Origin: Micromonosporaceae bacterium KJ-029
GTDB taxonomy: Bacteria; Actinomycetota; Actinomycetes; Mycobacteriales; Micromonosporaceae
Reading direction: 5' to 3'
NCBI GenBank assembly: GCA_005402585.1
Contig: BIFP01000016.1
Coordinates: 1-64,000 of the forward strand
Length of the DNA: 64,000 bases
Part shown: piece after piece, positions 29,017 through 38,435 of the stretch
How the letters are laid out: each line of letters begins with the position of its first letter
Position numbering within the stretch: the first letter of the stretch is position 1
Position numbers and translations under genes: made by a program
The notes under the pieces: model-generated
The model's database searches: none
The model's input: only the letters and a program-made list of their open reading frames with translations
Told to the model about the DNA's origin: nothing

Positions 29017-29855
29017 GACTTGACTGCACCTTCCATGATGCCGCCGATGATCTGGCGGCCGAAGAGGATGAACACCAGGACCAGTGGCACGGTGCCGATC
29101 GCCGTGGCGGCGAAGACCTGGGAGTAGTCGGTGTAGTAGGCGTACGAGAGGAAGGAGAGGGAGACCTGGAGGGTCGGGTTCTCCGGGGTGAGGATCGCGT
29201 ACGGCCAGAGGAACGAGTTCCACGTCTCCATGAAGGTCAGCAGGCCGAGGACGGCCGCGGCCGGGCGCAACGCGGGCAGCACGATGTTCCAGTAGATGCG
29301 GAAGGTGCTGGCGCCGTCGACCCGGCCGGCCTCGATCAGCTCGTCGGAGATCGCCTGGCTGGCGTACTGCCGCATCATGAACACGCCGAAGGCGCTGACC
29401 AGGAACGGCACGGTGACCGCGTAGAGGGTGCCGTACCAGTCCAGCGACTGCATCATGCCCCAGAGCGGGATGAGGCCCAGCTGGGTCGGGATCATCATGG
29501 TGACGATGATCGCCAGCAGCAGGACGTTGCGGCCCCGGAAGCGCAGCTTCGCGAAGGCGAACCCGGCCAGCGAGCCGGTGAGCACCACGGACACGGTGAC
29601 CACCGAGGAGACGATGATCGAGTTGATCAGGCCGGTGACGAAGTTGGCCGCGTCGTTGTCGAGGACCCGCCCGAAGTTGTCGCCGAAGGCGCCTCCGGGG
29701 GTGAGCGGCGGCGGTACGTCGTTGATCGAGTCCAGGGTGCGGGTGCCGATCACCACCATGTAGTAGAAGGGGTAGATCGACAGCAGGGCCGCCAGGACGA
29801 GCGCGACATAGGTGAGCGGACTGGTGCGCCACAGGCGCTGGGAAGCCGAGATCAC
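29013..29855 (-). CDS. cebG: cellobiose ABC transporter permease
   Basis: A 280-residue six-TM permease of the MalG type, starting at GTG with GAGGAGAGG upstream. The EAA loop that docks the ATPase is visible as [28 protein letters not shown]. Hydrophobic segments lie at ~15-35, ~75-98, ~108-128, ~140-160, ~190-210 and ~245-265. It is part of a cebE-cebF-cebG-bglC unit. No ATPase gene is present, as in Streptomyces where the shared MsiK serves several importers. Confidence 0.9.
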   Translation of the reverse strand: MISASQRLWRTSPLTYVALVLAALLSIYPFYYMVVIGTRTLDSINDVPPPLTPGGAFGDNFGRVLDNDAANFVTGLINSIIVSSVVTVSVVLTGSLAGFAFAKLRFRGRNVLLLAIIVTMMIPTQLGLIPLWGMMQSLDWYGTLYAVTVPFLVSAFGVFMMRQYASQAISDELIEAGRVDGASTFRIYWNIVLPALRPAAAVLGLLTFMETWNSFLWPYAILTPENPTLQVSLSFLSYAYYTDYSQVFAATAIGTVPLVLVFILFGRQIIGGIMEGAVKS

Positions 29856-29865
29856 AGACCTCTCC

Positions 29866-30834
29866 TCACTTGGCCGAGCGGCGGACGAGAACGAAGTTGA
29901 GCAGCGACATCAACACGATGATCACGAAGATCGCCCAGGCGACGGCGGCGCCGTACCCGGCGGTGTTGAGGTTCTCGATGCCCTTCTCGTACATGTACAT
30001 GGCCAGGGTCTGGAATTCCCGCTGGTTGCCACCGAGGATCCTGCCGTTGCCGAAGAGCAACGGCTCGGTGAAGAGCTGCATGCCGCCGATCGTGGAGAGG
30101 ATGACCACGAAGATGAGGGTGGGCCGGACCATCGGCAGGGTGATCCGCCAGAACTGCCGCCACGCACCGGCCCCGTCGATCGCCGCGGCCTCGTACAGGT
30201 CCTTGGGAATGGCCTGCATCCCGGCGAGCAGGATCAGGGTGTTGTAACCGGTCCACCGCCAGTTGACCATGGTGGCGATCGCCGTCCAGGCGCTCCACCG
30301 CTGGCCGTCCCAGTCGATCTGGTCGATGCCGACGAAGCTGAGCAGCCAGTTGATCAGGCCGAACTCCCGCTGGAACAGCATGCCGAAGACGATCGCGACC
30401 GCGGCCACCGAGACCACGTTCGGGACGAAGATGGCCATCCGGAAGAAGGTCTTGGCGCGCAGCAGGCTGCGGTTGAGCAGGTTCGCCAGAAAGAGCGCCA
30501 GCAGGAGCTGCGGGATGGTCGAAAGGGCGAAGATGCCGAAGGTGTTGACCAGCGCGTTCCAGAAGTATTCGTCGGAGACCAACCGGGTGTAGTTGTCGAT
30601 CCCGATGAACGAGTGGTCGCCGACCATGTCCCAGTCGTGCAGCGACATCCAGGCGGTGCGCAGCATCGGGTACAACCCGAACGCACCGAAGATCAGGAAG
30701 AACGGCGCGATGTAGAGGTACGGCGAGTACTTGAGGTCCAGGCGGTTGAGCAGATGTCCTCGACGGCGTCGGGGCGCGGTGCCGGGTCGTGGCGGTGCTG
30801 GTGACGGCGGTGCCGTGGTGGCCGAGAGACTCAT
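29866..30834 (-). CDS. cebF: cellobiose ABC transporter permease
   Basis: A 322-residue MalF-like permease. A Pro/Arg-rich cytoplasmic N-terminus (~1-35) is followed by a TM region beginning YSPYLYIAPFFLIFGAFGLYP. The EAA loop is DLYEAAAIDGAGAWRQFWRITLPMVRPTL. It is 10 bases upstream of cebG and ~117 bases downstream of cebE. That gap holds a strong hairpin which probably lowers readthrough. Confidence 0.9.
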   Translation of the reverse strand: MSLSATTAPPSPAPPRPGTAPRRRRGHLLNRLDLKYSPYLYIAPFFLIFGAFGLYPMLRTAWMSLHDWDMVGDHSFIGIDNYTRLVSDEYFWNALVNTFGIFALSTIPQLLLALFLANLLNRSLLRAKTFFRMAIFVPNVVSVAAVAIVFGMLFQREFGLINWLLSFVGIDQIDWDGQRWSAWTAIATMVNWRWTGYNTLILLAGMQAIPKDLYEAAAIDGAGAWRQFWRITLPMVRPTLIFVVILSTIGGMQLFTEPLLFGNGRILGGNQREFQTLAMYMYEKGIENLNTAGYGAAVAWAIFVIIVLMSLLNFVLVRRSAK

Positions 30835-30903
30835 GACGGATCTTCCTTTCCCGGCGGCGAGGCCCGGGGGCCCTCGCGCGGGGTGTTACGCGGAGGGGGA
30901 CCG

Positions 30904-30941
30904 ACCGGTGGCGTCCGGGGTAGTCCCCGGACGCCACCGGT
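30904..30941 (-). terminator. strong hairpin in the cebE-cebF gap (attenuator or 3' stabiliser)
   Basis: A perfect 17-bp stem (30904-30920 with 30925-30941) and TAGT loop lie ten bases after the cebE stop. In binding-protein operons such hairpins partly end transcription or protect the upstream message, giving more binding protein than permease. Confidence 0.75.
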
Positions 30942-30951
30942 TGGGAATCAC

Positions 30952-32241
30952 TCAGAAGGCGCCCTGGATAGCGGCGTCCTTCACGAACTGCTCCCAGGCC
31001 TTCTCCTTGCTGGCCTGCCCGTTCTCGAACGACCGCAGGGCCGGCTCGAGCGCGTTCTCCTTCACCGCCTGGTGCTTCGGGCCCAGGTGCACCGGCTCGA
31101 TCTTGCTGACGCTCTCACCGAAGATCTTGCCGGTCGGCGCGCCGCTGAAGTACTCGTTGGTGTAGCTGAGGAATGCCTCGTTCTTCAGCGCCTCCAGGTT
31201 GGTGGGCAGCGGGCCCTTGGCCTTGAACGCCTCGACCTGGCTGGTCGCGTTGGTCAGGAACTCGGCGAGCTTCGCCGCCTCCTTCTGGTGTGCGCTCTGC
31301 TCCGGCACGGCCAGCCACGAGCCGCCCCAGTTGCCGCCGCCACCCGGCACGGCCGCCACGTCCCACTTGCCCTTGTTGGCCTCACCGGAGTTGTCCGCGA
31401 CGATGCCGAGCATCCAGGACGGGCAGAAGGTCGCCGCGAAGGTGCCCTGCTTGAAGCCACCCGACCACTCCGGCGACCAGGTCGCCGTCTTGGCGGAGAT
31501 GTCCACCATCGAGGTCGCGGTCTCCCAGGCGGCCTTCACCGCGGGGCTGGAGTCCGCGATGATGTTGTTCTCCTTGTCGTAGAACAGGTCGCTGCCCTGC
31601 TGGAACAGCACGCCGTTGGAGACGGCGGTGACCGAGTCGATGAAGGCCTTGCCGCCGCTGCCCTGCTTGTACTTGCGGCCGGCCTCGTGGAAGCCGTTCC
31701 AGTCCGGCCAGAGCGCCGACACCTGGTCCCGGTCGGTGGGCAGGCCGGCGGCCTCGAACAGGTCCTTGCGGTAGCAGACGGCGAGGCTGCCCACGTCGGT
31801 CGGCAGGCCGATCAGGCGCCCGTCCGGCGCCTTGCCCAGCTCCCACTTCCAGGGCAGGTACTCGGTGGAGTGGTCGGCGACCAACGGAGCGAGGTCGACC
31901 CAGTTGCGCGGGTTGGCCTTGAACTCGTTGAGGATGCCCTCCTCCAGGGCGGTCACGTCGGCCGCGCCCTTGCCGGTGGCCAGGTAGCGGACCAGCTTCG
32001 GCCGGTACTCCCCGAGCTGCGCGGTCTTGCGCAGCTCGACCTTGATGCCGGTCTGCTGCTCGTACTGCTTGACGAGCTCGTCGTAGCCCATTTCGCCGAA
32101 GGTGTCGACGACCAGCTTGGCGGGCTTCCCGCCCTCGCTGGACGTGTCGTCGTCTTTGCCGCAGGCCGCGAGACCGCCGACGGCGGTGATCGCCGCCAGG
32201 GCGGCCGCCGCCATGCGGGTACGCCGCGTGGTGAGGCTCAT
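30952..32241 (-). CDS. cebE: cellobiose/cellotriose-binding lipoprotein
   Basis: A 429-residue family 1 solute-binding lipoprotein. The start ATG at 32241 gives a signal peptide with twin-basic N-region (TTRRTRMAAAALAAITAVGG) and lipobox LAAC. The mature protein contains the typical VVDTFGEMGYDELVKQYEQQTGIKVELRKTAQ opening and LPTDVGSLAVCYRKDLFEAAGLP. It captures cello-oligosaccharides for CebFG. Two CebR boxes lie 126-192 bases upstream, so it should be induced by cellobiose. Confidence 0.92.
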   Translation of the reverse strand: MSLTTRRTRMAAAALAAITAVGGLAACGKDDDTSSEGGKPAKLVVDTFGEMGYDELVKQYEQQTGIKVELRKTAQLGEYRPKLVRYLATGKGAADVTALEEGILNEFKANPRNWVDLAPLVADHSTEYLPWKWELGKAPDGRLIGLPTDVGSLAVCYRKDLFEAAGLPTDRDQVSALWPDWNGFHEAGRKYKQGSGGKAFIDSVTAVSNGVLFQQGSDLFYDKENNIIADSSPAVKAAWETATSMVDISAKTATWSPEWSGGFKQGTFAATFCPSWMLGIVADNSGEANKGKWDVAAVPGGGGNWGGSWLAVPEQSAHQKEAAKLAEFLTNATSQVEAFKAKGPLPTNLEALKNEAFLSYTNEYFSGAPTGKIFGESVSKIEPVHLGPKHQAVKENALEPALRSFENGQASKEKAWEQFVKDAAIQGAF

Positions 32242-32366
32242 CCTGACCCCTCTTTCAGTGGTGAGGCTGGTTTCCGTATGTGGTGGGGGTGCCGCAGCGT
32301 CTGCCGGCACCGGCTCGGTCGGCCAGCGTCGGCACCCGGGGGGCGGGATTGTGATCCACGCCATCT

Positions 32367-32380
32367 TGGGAACGCTCCCA
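32367..32380. promoter_or_regulatory. CebR box 1 upstream of cebE
   Basis: TGGGAACGCTCCCA differs from the CebR consensus TGGGAGCGCTCCCA at one base. Confidence 0.85.
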
Positions 32381-32419
32381 TGAGATTGCCGGGACGTGTC
32401 ATGGGTGTCAATAGGCCGA

Positions 32420-32433
32420 TGGGAGCGTTCCCA
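32420..32433. promoter_or_regulatory. CebR box 2 upstream of cebE
   Basis: TGGGAGCGTTCCCA is the exact reverse complement of box 1. The two boxes are 53 bases apart from start to start, about five helical turns, which would suit looping or cooperative binding. Confidence 0.85.
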
Positions 32434-32513
32434 GATCGTTACCGCCGGAACGCCCTACCTGGACAAAGCGGGGCACATCTCGAACTCAGGGGCCGCCCGG
32501 ATGGCGGTGGCGG

Positions 32514-33059
32514 TCAGCAGAAACGCCGCAGCAGGGTGCCGACCCGGCCGGCGTCGAAGGCGTCCGGGTCGAAGCCCGCGCCCACCCAGTCGCGCATCGA
32601 CCGGTGCTCGGGATGGCCCGGGTCGGCGAGCGCGGCGAGGAACACCAGGTAGCCCTGCGGGCCGCCGACGTCCTCCGGCGGGCAGGCCCGCTCGCCGTCG
32701 AGGCAGCTCGGGTAGCGCTCGTCCGCCTCGGCGGTGAAGGCGTCCTCCACCAGCAGGTCGTGCTCCCACCAGTCGCCGAAGTCGTACGTGTAGTGGAACC
32801 GGCTGCCCTTGCCGGTCACCGCGTCCAGCCGGACGTCCAGCTCGTCGTGCAGGGCCAGCTCACCGTCGGGATCAGGCTCGCCGTACTGCAGACCGTCGAT
32901 CTCGAACGAGTGCAGATGGCAGTCACGCCAGCCCATCGCGTGCTGCACCACCCGGTGCATCCGGTCGAGGGTGAAGCCGCCGGGCACGAGCACCCGACGC
33001 CAGATGGTGGGACGGACCCCGGACAGCGACATCCTCAGCTGGAAGATCTGACGCGGCAT
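32514..33059 (-). CDS. plasmid pRiA4b ORF-3-like protein
   Basis: A 181-residue protein from the ATG at 33059. It has the family signature throughout: FQLRMSLSGVRPTIWRRVLVPGGFTLDRMHRVVQHAMGW, then FHYTYDFGDWWEHDLLVED, then PSCLDGERACPPEDVGGPQGY. This fold (IS1096/pRiA4b ORF-3) is widespread on chromosomes and mobile DNA, and its function is unknown. A monocistronic gene divergent from the following reductase gene. Confidence 0.9.
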   Translation of the reverse strand: MPRQIFQLRMSLSGVRPTIWRRVLVPGGFTLDRMHRVVQHAMGWRDCHLHSFEIDGLQYGEPDPDGELALHDELDVRLDAVTGKGSRFHYTYDFGDWWEHDLLVEDAFTAEADERYPSCLDGERACPPEDVGGPQGYLVFLAALADPGHPEHRSMRDWVGAGFDPDAFDAGRVGTLLRRFC

Positions 33060-33209
33060 GCTGTCCCATCCTCCCACGGCATAGGCTGCGGGCATGATCT
33101 GCCGAGCGTGCCGGACGCGGCGGCACGACGAGTGTCCGGGCCGGAACTGGTGCGACTGCCAGCACCGTACCCCCCGACCGACCCCTCCGGTCACCGGTCC
33201 GGCCAGCGA

Positions 33210-33956
33210 ATGAGCGTCGGACTTCCGATTTCCGCACTTTGGCCGAACCCGTCACCCGCACCGGTCGACGACGACACGCTCACCGCGCTCTACGGCCGCG
33301 CCGACCTACCACACCTCCGGATGAACTTCGTGACCAGCGTCGACGGCGCGGTCAGCGTCGACGGTCTCTCCGCGGGATTGTCCGGTGAGCCCGACAAACG
33401 GGTCTTCGGACTGCTGCGGATGCTCTGCGACGCACTGCTGGTCGCGGCCGGCACGCTACGACAGGAGGGCTACCGGGCGGTCCGCCTGGACGAACGACGC
33501 CGGGCCTGGCGGCGCGCGCACGGGCTGGCCGAGTACCCGACGCTCGTGGTGGTCTCCGGCATCCTCGACCTCGACCCGGCCCAGGCGGCCTTCGCCGACG
33601 CGCCGGTACGCCCCCTGGTACTCACCCGCGACGACGCGCCGGCACCGCCCGGTCTGGCCGCCGTCGCCGACGTGGTGCGTTGCGGCGACGGTCGGGTCGA
33701 CCTCGCCGCCGGTCTCGCCGAGCTGCGCCGACGCGGGCTCCACCAGGTGCTCTGCGAGGGCGGGCCGCGACTGTTCGGCGCACTCACCGCCGCCGACCTG
33801 GTGGACGAGGTCTGCCTGTCGGTCGCCCCGCTGCTCGCCGGAGCCGGAGCCGGTCGGATCACCGCCGGCGACCCGAGCCCGGCCCGCCACCTGCCGCTGC
33901 GCCACGTCCTGCTCGCCGGCGACGGCACTCTGCTGCTGCGCTACGCCCGGCGGTGA
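33210..33956 (+). CDS. pyrimidine reductase family protein (RibD C-terminal domain)
   Basis: A 248-residue RibD_C/dihydrofolate-reductase-like protein. It has LRMNFVTSVDGAVSVDGLSAGLSGEPDKRVFGLLR at the N-terminus and DALLVAAGTLRQEGYR, with the NADPH-site motif VLCEGGPRLFGALTAADLVDEVCLSVAPLLAG. No deaminase domain is attached, so it may be a stand-alone 5-amino-6-(ribosylamino)uracil reductase or a reductase with a different substrate. Outside a riboflavin operon, so the role is uncertain. Confidence 0.85.
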   Translation: MSVGLPISALWPNPSPAPVDDDTLTALYGRADLPHLRMNFVTSVDGAVSVDGLSAGLSGEPDKRVFGLLRMLCDALLVAAGTLRQEGYRAVRLDERRRAWRRAHGLAEYPTLVVVSGILDLDPAQAAFADAPVRPLVLTRDDAPAPPGLAAVADVVRCGDGRVDLAAGLAELRRRGLHQVLCEGGPRLFGALTAADLVDEVCLSVAPLLAGAGAGRITAGDPSPARHLPLRHVLLAGDGTLLLRYARR

Positions 33957-34145
33957 CCCGGGCCGCCGGACCGGCCCGACCGGCGGCCCCGACGGCGCAG
34001 CTCGACCGCGGAACCGTGGCGGCACATCGCCGACCAGGCCGGGGACCCGGGGCCGACCCGCGTCCGAGTTGGCCGATATGGCCGCGTAACACCAGGTCAG
34101 CTCACTACCGTAAACCGGGATCGGCAGCTGCCGGGAGGCGGGACG

Positions 34146-36413
34146 TTGGCACACGAGGTGGTAGAGCTACGGGTGCACGGTGTCTCCGGAACTTCCGCGG
34201 AGTCGCTGCTGGACCACCCGGTCGTGATCCGGGTCGCCGGTGACGACAACGCCGGCTTCTACCGGCCCCGCCCCGGATTCGGGATCAGCGACCGGCCGGA
34301 CGGGCTGCGGACGGAGGCGTACCGCTGGGGTGCGTTGACTGCGGGCAGTGCGGTACGGACCCTGTCCCTGCTGTTCCTGCTGCCGTTCATGCTGATCAAC
34401 CTCGCGGTCTGGACCCGACCGGCGACCGGCGGGACCGGCGGCCTGATCGGCCCGCTGTGCCGGCTGCTCGCCGCCACCGTCACGATCTCGTTCGTCCTCT
34501 CCGTCGTCGGGGTGACCGTCGACATCGTGGGGTGGCAGTGCGCCCCCTACCACCCCTGCGTCCGGGGGCGCGGCTACCTGGGCTGGCTGGCCGACCTGCC
34601 CCTCGGACCACGGCTGGCGGTGCTCGCGCTGGTGCCGATCGCCGCGCTGCGGGTGCTGTGGTGGCTCGGGGAGCGCTCCGCCCGGGTGTTCGAGGCGTTC
34701 CCGGCCGCCCGTGGCCAGGACCGCACCGGCGGCGGGGAGGACCGGATCGACCGCCCCGGCTTCTGGAACGACGCGCTCGTGGTGCAGCGGCTGCGGGCCA
34801 TCCACTTCGCGGTCGGGCTCGGCGCGCTCAACGCGAGCCTGCTCGGCGCGCAGCTGCACATCCATCCCACGCCGGAGGCGTTGGCGCTGTTCGTCGCGGT
34901 CTGGGTCCTGCTGGCGGCCTGCGTCGTCCTGCTCGTCCTACCCTCCCGCGCCGAAAAGGACGGGCCGGGCCGGGGACCGGTCAACCTGCGGGGCATCCGG
35001 ACGGTCCGGGTGGTCTCGCCCCTGCTCACCCTGGCGGCCCTCGCCTACACGGCGACCCCGTTGGAGCGGGAACCGCCGCAGGGACAGTTGCCCGGGTACG
35101 AGGGCGCGGTGGCCGCGTTGGTCGCGGTGCAGACCGCACTGCTGGCCGCCCTCGTCGTCACCACCCTGCACCAGCGGCAACTCAGCGCCGCCGCCGCCAG
35201 GTCGTGGCTGAGCGGACTGGCCACCCCGGTGTTCGCCTCCGCGGCGGTCGCCGCCGCGTACGGGTTCTCCGCCGCACTGGTCTACCGCGTAGCCGACTTC
35301 CTCGACCGCGGAGAGATCCCGAATCCGGTCCGGCCGAACGTACCCGGCGCACCACCGCTGGAGCCGCCCGTCTCCTACCGCTGGGCGGCGCTGGCCGGGC
35401 TGGTGTCGGTCATGGTGGTCGCCGCGACCGCGTTGTGGCAGATCGTGACGACCCGACGGGGCCGCCGCCGGCTGGCCGAGGAGATCATCCGGCGAGACTT
35501 CCCCGACCCGCCACCGGAAGCCCTGCCCCGGCGGACCGCCGTCCGGGAGGTCGTCGCCCGAGCCGCCCTCGCCGAACGGCTCAGCCCAGTCTTCATCGTG
35601 TTCCTGGTGCTGTCGCTGGTCGGCGTCGCCGCGACCGCGCTGGACCTGATCGGAGTCGGGCCGTCGGACCTTAGCAGGAAGCTGGCCCGCACCGACGGCA
35701 TGACGACCTACGACCTGGCGGTCGCGACCGACGTCGGAATCTTCGTCATCGGGTTGGTCGGGGTGGGGATCGTCGTGCTCGGGCTGCTGTCGTACCGGTC
35801 CGAGGACACCCGGCGCACGGTGGCCGTGATCTGGGACCTGGGCACCTTCTGGCCGCGTACGGTGCACCCGTTCGCACCGCCCTGCTACGCCGAGCGGGCG
35901 GTGCCCGAACTCGCCAAACGGGTCACCGCGCTGACCAACCGGGGCGGCGTGATCATCTCCGGGCACAGCCACGGCTCGGTCCTCGCCGCCGCCACCCTGC
36001 TCCAACTACCCGAGGAGGTGCTGCCCCGGGTGGCGCTGCTCACCCACGGCAGCCCGCTGCACCGCCTCTACGCCCGACTCTGCCCGGCCTTCCTCGGCGA
36101 CCCGATCCTGTACGAGGTCGGCAACCGGATCGGCTGGCGGTGGGTCAACCTGTGGCGCAACACCGACCCGATCGGTGGCCCCCTCTTCTCCGCACACTGG
36201 CCGGGCCAGCCGCCACGGGTCCAGGCGCCGGCCGGCACGGTCGACCGGCGGCTACGCGATCCACGCGGAATCACGGTGGAGCAGGACGACACCGTCCCCC
36301 CACCGATCAACCAGCACTGGCCGTACCACACCGACCCCACATACGAGGCCGCCGTGCGGGAACTGGCCGGGCGACTCGACCCGGACGTGTTGCCCCCGGG
36401 CCGCGACCGATGA
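34146..36413 (+). CDS. large polytopic membrane protein with C-terminal lipase-like GHSHG motif
   Basis: A 755-residue protein from TTG 34146, preceded by GGGAGGCGGGA. It opens with VVELRVHGVSGTSAESLL, a motif seen at the start of hydrolase-like actinobacterial proteins. Around eight hydrophobic segments follow between ~65 and ~545. The C-terminal cytoplasmic part has GVIISGHSHGSVLAAATLL, a serine-hydrolase elbow (G-x-S-x-G) after a beta strand, followed by VALLTHGSPLHRLYARL and a late His (NQHWPYHTDP) that could complete a triad. Enzymatic activity is inferred only from the motif. Substrate unknown. The 190 bases in front hold nothing recognisable. Confidence 0.7.
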   Translation: MAHEVVELRVHGVSGTSAESLLDHPVVIRVAGDDNAGFYRPRPGFGISDRPDGLRTEAYRWGALTAGSAVRTLSLLFLLPFMLINLAVWTRPATGGTGGLIGPLCRLLAATVTISFVLSVVGVTVDIVGWQCAPYHPCVRGRGYLGWLADLPLGPRLAVLALVPIAALRVLWWLGERSARVFEAFPAARGQDRTGGGEDRIDRPGFWNDALVVQRLRAIHFAVGLGALNASLLGAQLHIHPTPEALALFVAVWVLLAACVVLLVLPSRAEKDGPGRGPVNLRGIRTVRVVSPLLTLAALAYTATPLEREPPQGQLPGYEGAVAALVAVQTALLAALVVTTLHQRQLSAAAARSWLSGLATPVFASAAVAAAYGFSAALVYRVADFLDRGEIPNPVRPNVPGAPPLEPPVSYRWAALAGLVSVMVVAATALWQIVTTRRGRRRLAEEIIRRDFPDPPPEALPRRTAVREVVARAALAERLSPVFIVFLVLSLVGVAATALDLIGVGPSDLSRKLARTDGMTTYDLAVATDVGIFVIGLVGVGIVVLGLLSYRSEDTRRTVAVIWDLGTFWPRTVHPFAPPCYAERAVPELAKRVTALTNRGGVIISGHSHGSVLAAATLLQLPEEVLPRVALLTHGSPLHRLYARLCPAFLGDPILYEVGNRIGWRWVNLWRNTDPIGGPLFSAHWPGQPPRVQAPAGTVDRRLRDPRGITVEQDDTVPPPINQHWPYHTDPTYEAAVRELAGRLDPDVLPPGRDR

Positions 36414-36604
36414 GCCGGTCGTAGCCCGGCGCGGATTCGACCCCGCCGTCACCGGCACGGGCGGTGGACGGGTCGTCGCGGTACGCGGTCACGGAGCCGC
36501 CGCGACGTGGTCTCCGCCGCGTCGCGTGGCGACGTGTCGTACTCCTCCGGCAGGATGCAGGGCGTGTGTGCCGACCGCGACGACCAGCCGACCGGAGCTG
36601 CCCG

Positions 36605-38359
36605 ATGACTGACGAGGGGTTCGACAGCCCGGGCGAGGGGGTCGGCCGGGTGCTCGGCACCGCCGACGCCACCCCGCTGCAGTTCTGGACGGCGGTCTCC
36701 CCCGGCAGCTACCTGCAGCTCGACGACGTCGTGGTCACCCGGCGCGAGCTGCCCGACCGGGAGCCGGTGACCATCGCCGGGGTGGTCACCCAGGTCCGGG
36801 CGAGGCACGAGGGCGCCCAGTTCGACTCCGACGTGTTCGCCATCGCCGACGGCACGTTGCCGGCGCAGGTGCAGGAGGCCGCCGAGATCACCACCACCCG
36901 GGTGGATCCGGAGTTCTACGTGCCACCGCAGCCCGGCGCGGTGGTGCACCGGGCCGAGGGCGACGCCCGGGCGCGGGCGCTGCACTTCGACCGGATGGAG
37001 CGGCGGATCCCGATGGGCACCGGCCGCGACGGGGTGCCGGTCTACCTCAACGCCGACTTCCTCGACGGCACCCGGGGCGCACACGTGTCGATCTCCGGCA
37101 TCTCCGGGGTGGCCACCAAGACCAGCTTCGCCACCTTCCTGCTCTACTCGGTGTTCCGTTCCGGCCAGCTCGGCGGCGACGCGGTCAACGCCAAGGCGTT
37201 GATCTTCAACGTCAAGGGCGAGGACCTCCTCTTCCTCGACCACCCGAACACCCGGCTCGACGACGCCACCCGCGCGGCGTACGCCCGGCTGGGCCTGGTC
37301 GCCGACGCCTTCCCCGACGTGCGGGTGTACGCCCCACCCCGGGTCGGCGACTCGTCCGGCACGCCCGACGTGAGCAGCCGGCTGACCGGGGTGGACAGCT
37401 TCTACTGGACACTCACCGAGTTCTGCGCGAACCGCCTCCTGCCGTACGTCTTCGCCGACGCCGACGACGAACGCCAGCAGTACACGATGGTGGTCCACTC
37501 GGTCGCCGCCCACCTGGCCCGGTACGCCCAGCCCGCCGACGGCGGGGTCAGCATCGACGGCACCCGCCTCGGCACCTACGGCGACCTGGTCGACCACATC
37601 GTCGAGCAGCTCAGCGACGACGAGACCCGCGGCGACTGGGCGGGCAGCGCGGTCGGCCTGGGCACGGTGAACGCCTTCGCCCGCCGGCTGATCGGCAGCA
37701 AAAAGGACCTGGCCCGGCTTATCCGCGGCGACCTGGCCACCCGCCGACCACACAGCATCAACACCGCTGAGAGCGCCCAGGTCACCGTCGTCGACCTGCA
37801 CAACCTGCCGGATCGCGCGCAGCGGTTCGTGGTCGGCGTGACGCTCAAGAGCGAGTTCGAGCGCAAGGAGAAGGCCGGCACCGCCCGGCCGTTGCTGTTC
37901 GTGGTGCTCGACGAGCTGAACAAGTACGCCCCACGGGAGGGCTCCTCCCCGATCAAGGAGGTGCTGCTCGACATCGCCGAGCGGGGCCGCTCGCTCGGGG
38001 TGATCCTGGTCGGCGCCCAGCAGACCGCCAGCGAGGTGGAGCGGCGCATCGTCACCAACTCGGCGATCCGGGTGGTGGGCCGGCTCGACCCGGCCGAGGC
38101 GTCCCGCCCGGAGTACGGCTTCCTGCCGCCGGCGCAACGGCAGCGGGCGCTGCTGGCCAAGCCGGGCACGATGTTCGTCAACCAGCCCGACATCCCCGTC
38201 CCGCTCTGCCTGGAGTTCCCGTTCCCGGCCTGGGCGACCCGGGTCTCCGAGGCGGGTGCCGCGCCGTCGCAGACACTGCGCTCGATCACCCAGTCCGCCG
38301 ACCCGTTCGCGGTGGTGGGCTCCGGCGGCGGCACCGCCGACGACGACATCCCGTTCTAG
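36605..38359 (+). CDS. HerA-like DNA translocase ATPase
   Basis: A 584-residue ATPase from the ATG at 36605. The N-terminal ~130 residues form a HAS-barrel-like beta domain (SYLQLDDVVVTRRELPDRE...VTIAGVVTQV). The ATPase core begins with Walker A GISGVATKT (165-173), an unusual variant with Ala-Thr before Lys, then ALIFNVKGEDLLFLD. Walker B is LLFVVLDELNKYAP (~430), and the sensor/arginine region is ERGRSLGVILVGAQQTASEVERRIVTNSAIRVVGRLD. This is the HerA/FtsK superfamily that pumps DNA for the NurA nuclease. SbcD, SbcC and a NurA-like gene follow. Confidence 0.85.
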   Translation: MTDEGFDSPGEGVGRVLGTADATPLQFWTAVSPGSYLQLDDVVVTRRELPDREPVTIAGVVTQVRARHEGAQFDSDVFAIADGTLPAQVQEAAEITTTRVDPEFYVPPQPGAVVHRAEGDARARALHFDRMERRIPMGTGRDGVPVYLNADFLDGTRGAHVSISGISGVATKTSFATFLLYSVFRSGQLGGDAVNAKALIFNVKGEDLLFLDHPNTRLDDATRAAYARLGLVADAFPDVRVYAPPRVGDSSGTPDVSSRLTGVDSFYWTLTEFCANRLLPYVFADADDERQQYTMVVHSVAAHLARYAQPADGGVSIDGTRLGTYGDLVDHIVEQLSDDETRGDWAGSAVGLGTVNAFARRLIGSKKDLARLIRGDLATRRPHSINTAESAQVTVVDLHNLPDRAQRFVVGVTLKSEFERKEKAGTARPLLFVVLDELNKYAPREGSSPIKEVLLDIAERGRSLGVILVGAQQTASEVERRIVTNSAIRVVGRLDPAEASRPEYGFLPPAQRQRALLAKPGTMFVNQPDIPVPLCLEFPFPAWATRVSEAGAAPSQTLRSITQSADPFAVVGSGGGTADDDIPF

Positions 38360-38376
38360 ACAGGGGGTTGTGCCCA

Positions 38377-38423
38377 GTGAGCGCGAGGAGTGCAGCGCAG
38401 CGGAGCCCCGCAGTCGCGAACGA
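38377..38423 (+). repeat. 47-bp dispersed repeat, copy 1 (HerA-SbcD gap)
   Basis: GTGAGCGCGAGGAGTGCAGC...GTCGCGAACGA lies between the HerA-like stop and the sbcD start. The same sequence occurs at 42055-42101 and, with one change, 42114-42160. It encodes no protein of its own. Confidence 0.9.
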
Positions 38424-38435
38424 AAGGGCGGCACA

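Noticed and set aside
29812..30804. 330-residue plus-strand frame opposite cebF
   Set aside because: It is rich in repeated Val/Asp/Gln/His runs, characteristic of the reverse of permease coding sequence, and has no ribosome binding site.
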